A DNA stretch of 6,531 nt from Desulfobacteraceae bacterium (GTDB lineage Bacteria > Desulfobacterota > Desulfobacteria > Desulfobacterales > UBA11574), in contig JAOUGB010000139.1 of the NCBI GenBank assembly GCA_029857875.1, positions 1 to 6,531 on the forward strand. The letters are read 5' to 3'. Shown one piece after another: positions 6,365 to 6,531 of the stretch (positions are counted from its first letter, which is position 1; every line of letters begins with the position of its first letter). The notes below the pieces were generated by a model. The model worked only from the letters and a program-made list of their open reading frames with translations. It did no database searches and was not told the DNA's origin. Both the position numbers and the translations under genes were made by a program.

Positions 6365-6531
6365 CTGCAATGAAAAAAGGCTATCAGCGGTCTGATTTTT
6401 TTGTGATACCTCAATACCGTATCACCAAACGATGGCCATGGCGATAATGCTATAATTTGGTAGATATGCGAGCTAAAAAATTATTGTGATATCTATCTCC
6501 AAGGATTGAACTGTCAAGTAAAGTCCCAACT
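6365..6531 (+). repeat. Dispersed palindromic repeat, copy B (reaches window edge)
   Basis: This is the second copy of the element at 1092-1240, in the same orientation and 5273 bases further on. Its core palindrome is cleaner than in copy A: GTGATAC (6403-6409) and GTATCAC (6419-6425) are perfect 7-base arms around a 9-base loop. ACCAAA (6424-6429) and TTTGGT (6456-6461) form a second inverted pair around a small ATGGCCAT palindrome (6432-6439). A further GTGATA at 6486 and CTGTCAA at 6511-6517 match positions 1213 and 1242 of copy A with small offsets, so the element probably continues past the window. Confidence 0.65.
6383..6402 (+). terminator. Weak candidate rho-independent terminator inside repeat copy B
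   Basis: ATCAG (6383-6387) pairs with CTGAT (6392-6396) around CGGT, and a run of seven T follows (6396-6402). AAAAAA (6374-6379) precedes the stem. The stem is only five base pairs with two G-C pairs, so it is weak as a terminator, but it is the first hairpin plus T-run after the operon. The equivalent place in copy A (1110-1127) keeps ATCA/TGAT and TTTTT, so it is also a feature of the repeat itself. Confidence 0.3.

Noticed and set aside
1092..6531. Composite transposon bounded by the two repeats
   Set aside because: No transposase, target-site duplication or insertion-sequence end is visible. The repeats are diverged and non-coding, so only a repeat pair is claimed.

Overview
The window is a moderately AT-rich bacterial segment. 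Its centre is a compact three-gene plus-strand sucrose operon (1610-6151), flanked by long non-coding stretches. On the left are two small minus-strand genes. Strong Shine-Dalgarno sequences, a GTG start, one-base gene spacing and the protein flavour suggest a Gram-negative mesophile. Desulfobacterota or a related proteobacterial lineage is my best guess, at low confidence, because no taxonomic marker gene is present.

Left part (1-935). Positions 1-168 hold nothing I can support. A GYD-family small protein lies at 169-459 (minus). A small protein of unknown function with a C-terminal four-cysteine cluster lies at 543-935 (minus).

Long intergenic region (936-1609). This 674-base stretch is dense in structure. 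It has a cluster of ATCAC/GTGAT words, one copy (A) of a dispersed palindromic repeat at about 1092-1240, two near-identical 24-base direct repeats (1250-1273 and 1295-1318), a tandem 9-mer, a candidate sigma70-type promoter near 1408-1435, and a leader with two hairpins just before the operon.

Operon (1610-6151). The genes are a PfkB-family sugar kinase (probably fructokinase), a sucrose-phosphate synthase fused to a sucrose-phosphate phosphatase-type HAD domain that keeps its catalytic residues, and a GH13_18 phosphorylase (probably sucrose phosphorylase). Together they would make sucrose from UDP-glucose and fructose-6-phosphate, then break it with phosphate into glucose-1-phosphate and fructose, and return the fructose to fructose-6-phosphate. 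This is a self-contained sucrose synthesis and recovery loop. It fits an internal compatible solute or carbon reserve better than sucrose feeding, because no transporter or regulator gene is seen.

Right part (6152-6531). There is no supportable gene. A second copy (B) of the dispersed repeat starts near 6365, in the same orientation as copy A, and runs to the window edge. It carries a weak hairpin plus T-tract that could end the operon transcript. Nothing here is clearly a new defence or mobile system. The most unusual signals are the repeat pair bracketing the operon and the layered repeats in the 936-1609 region.
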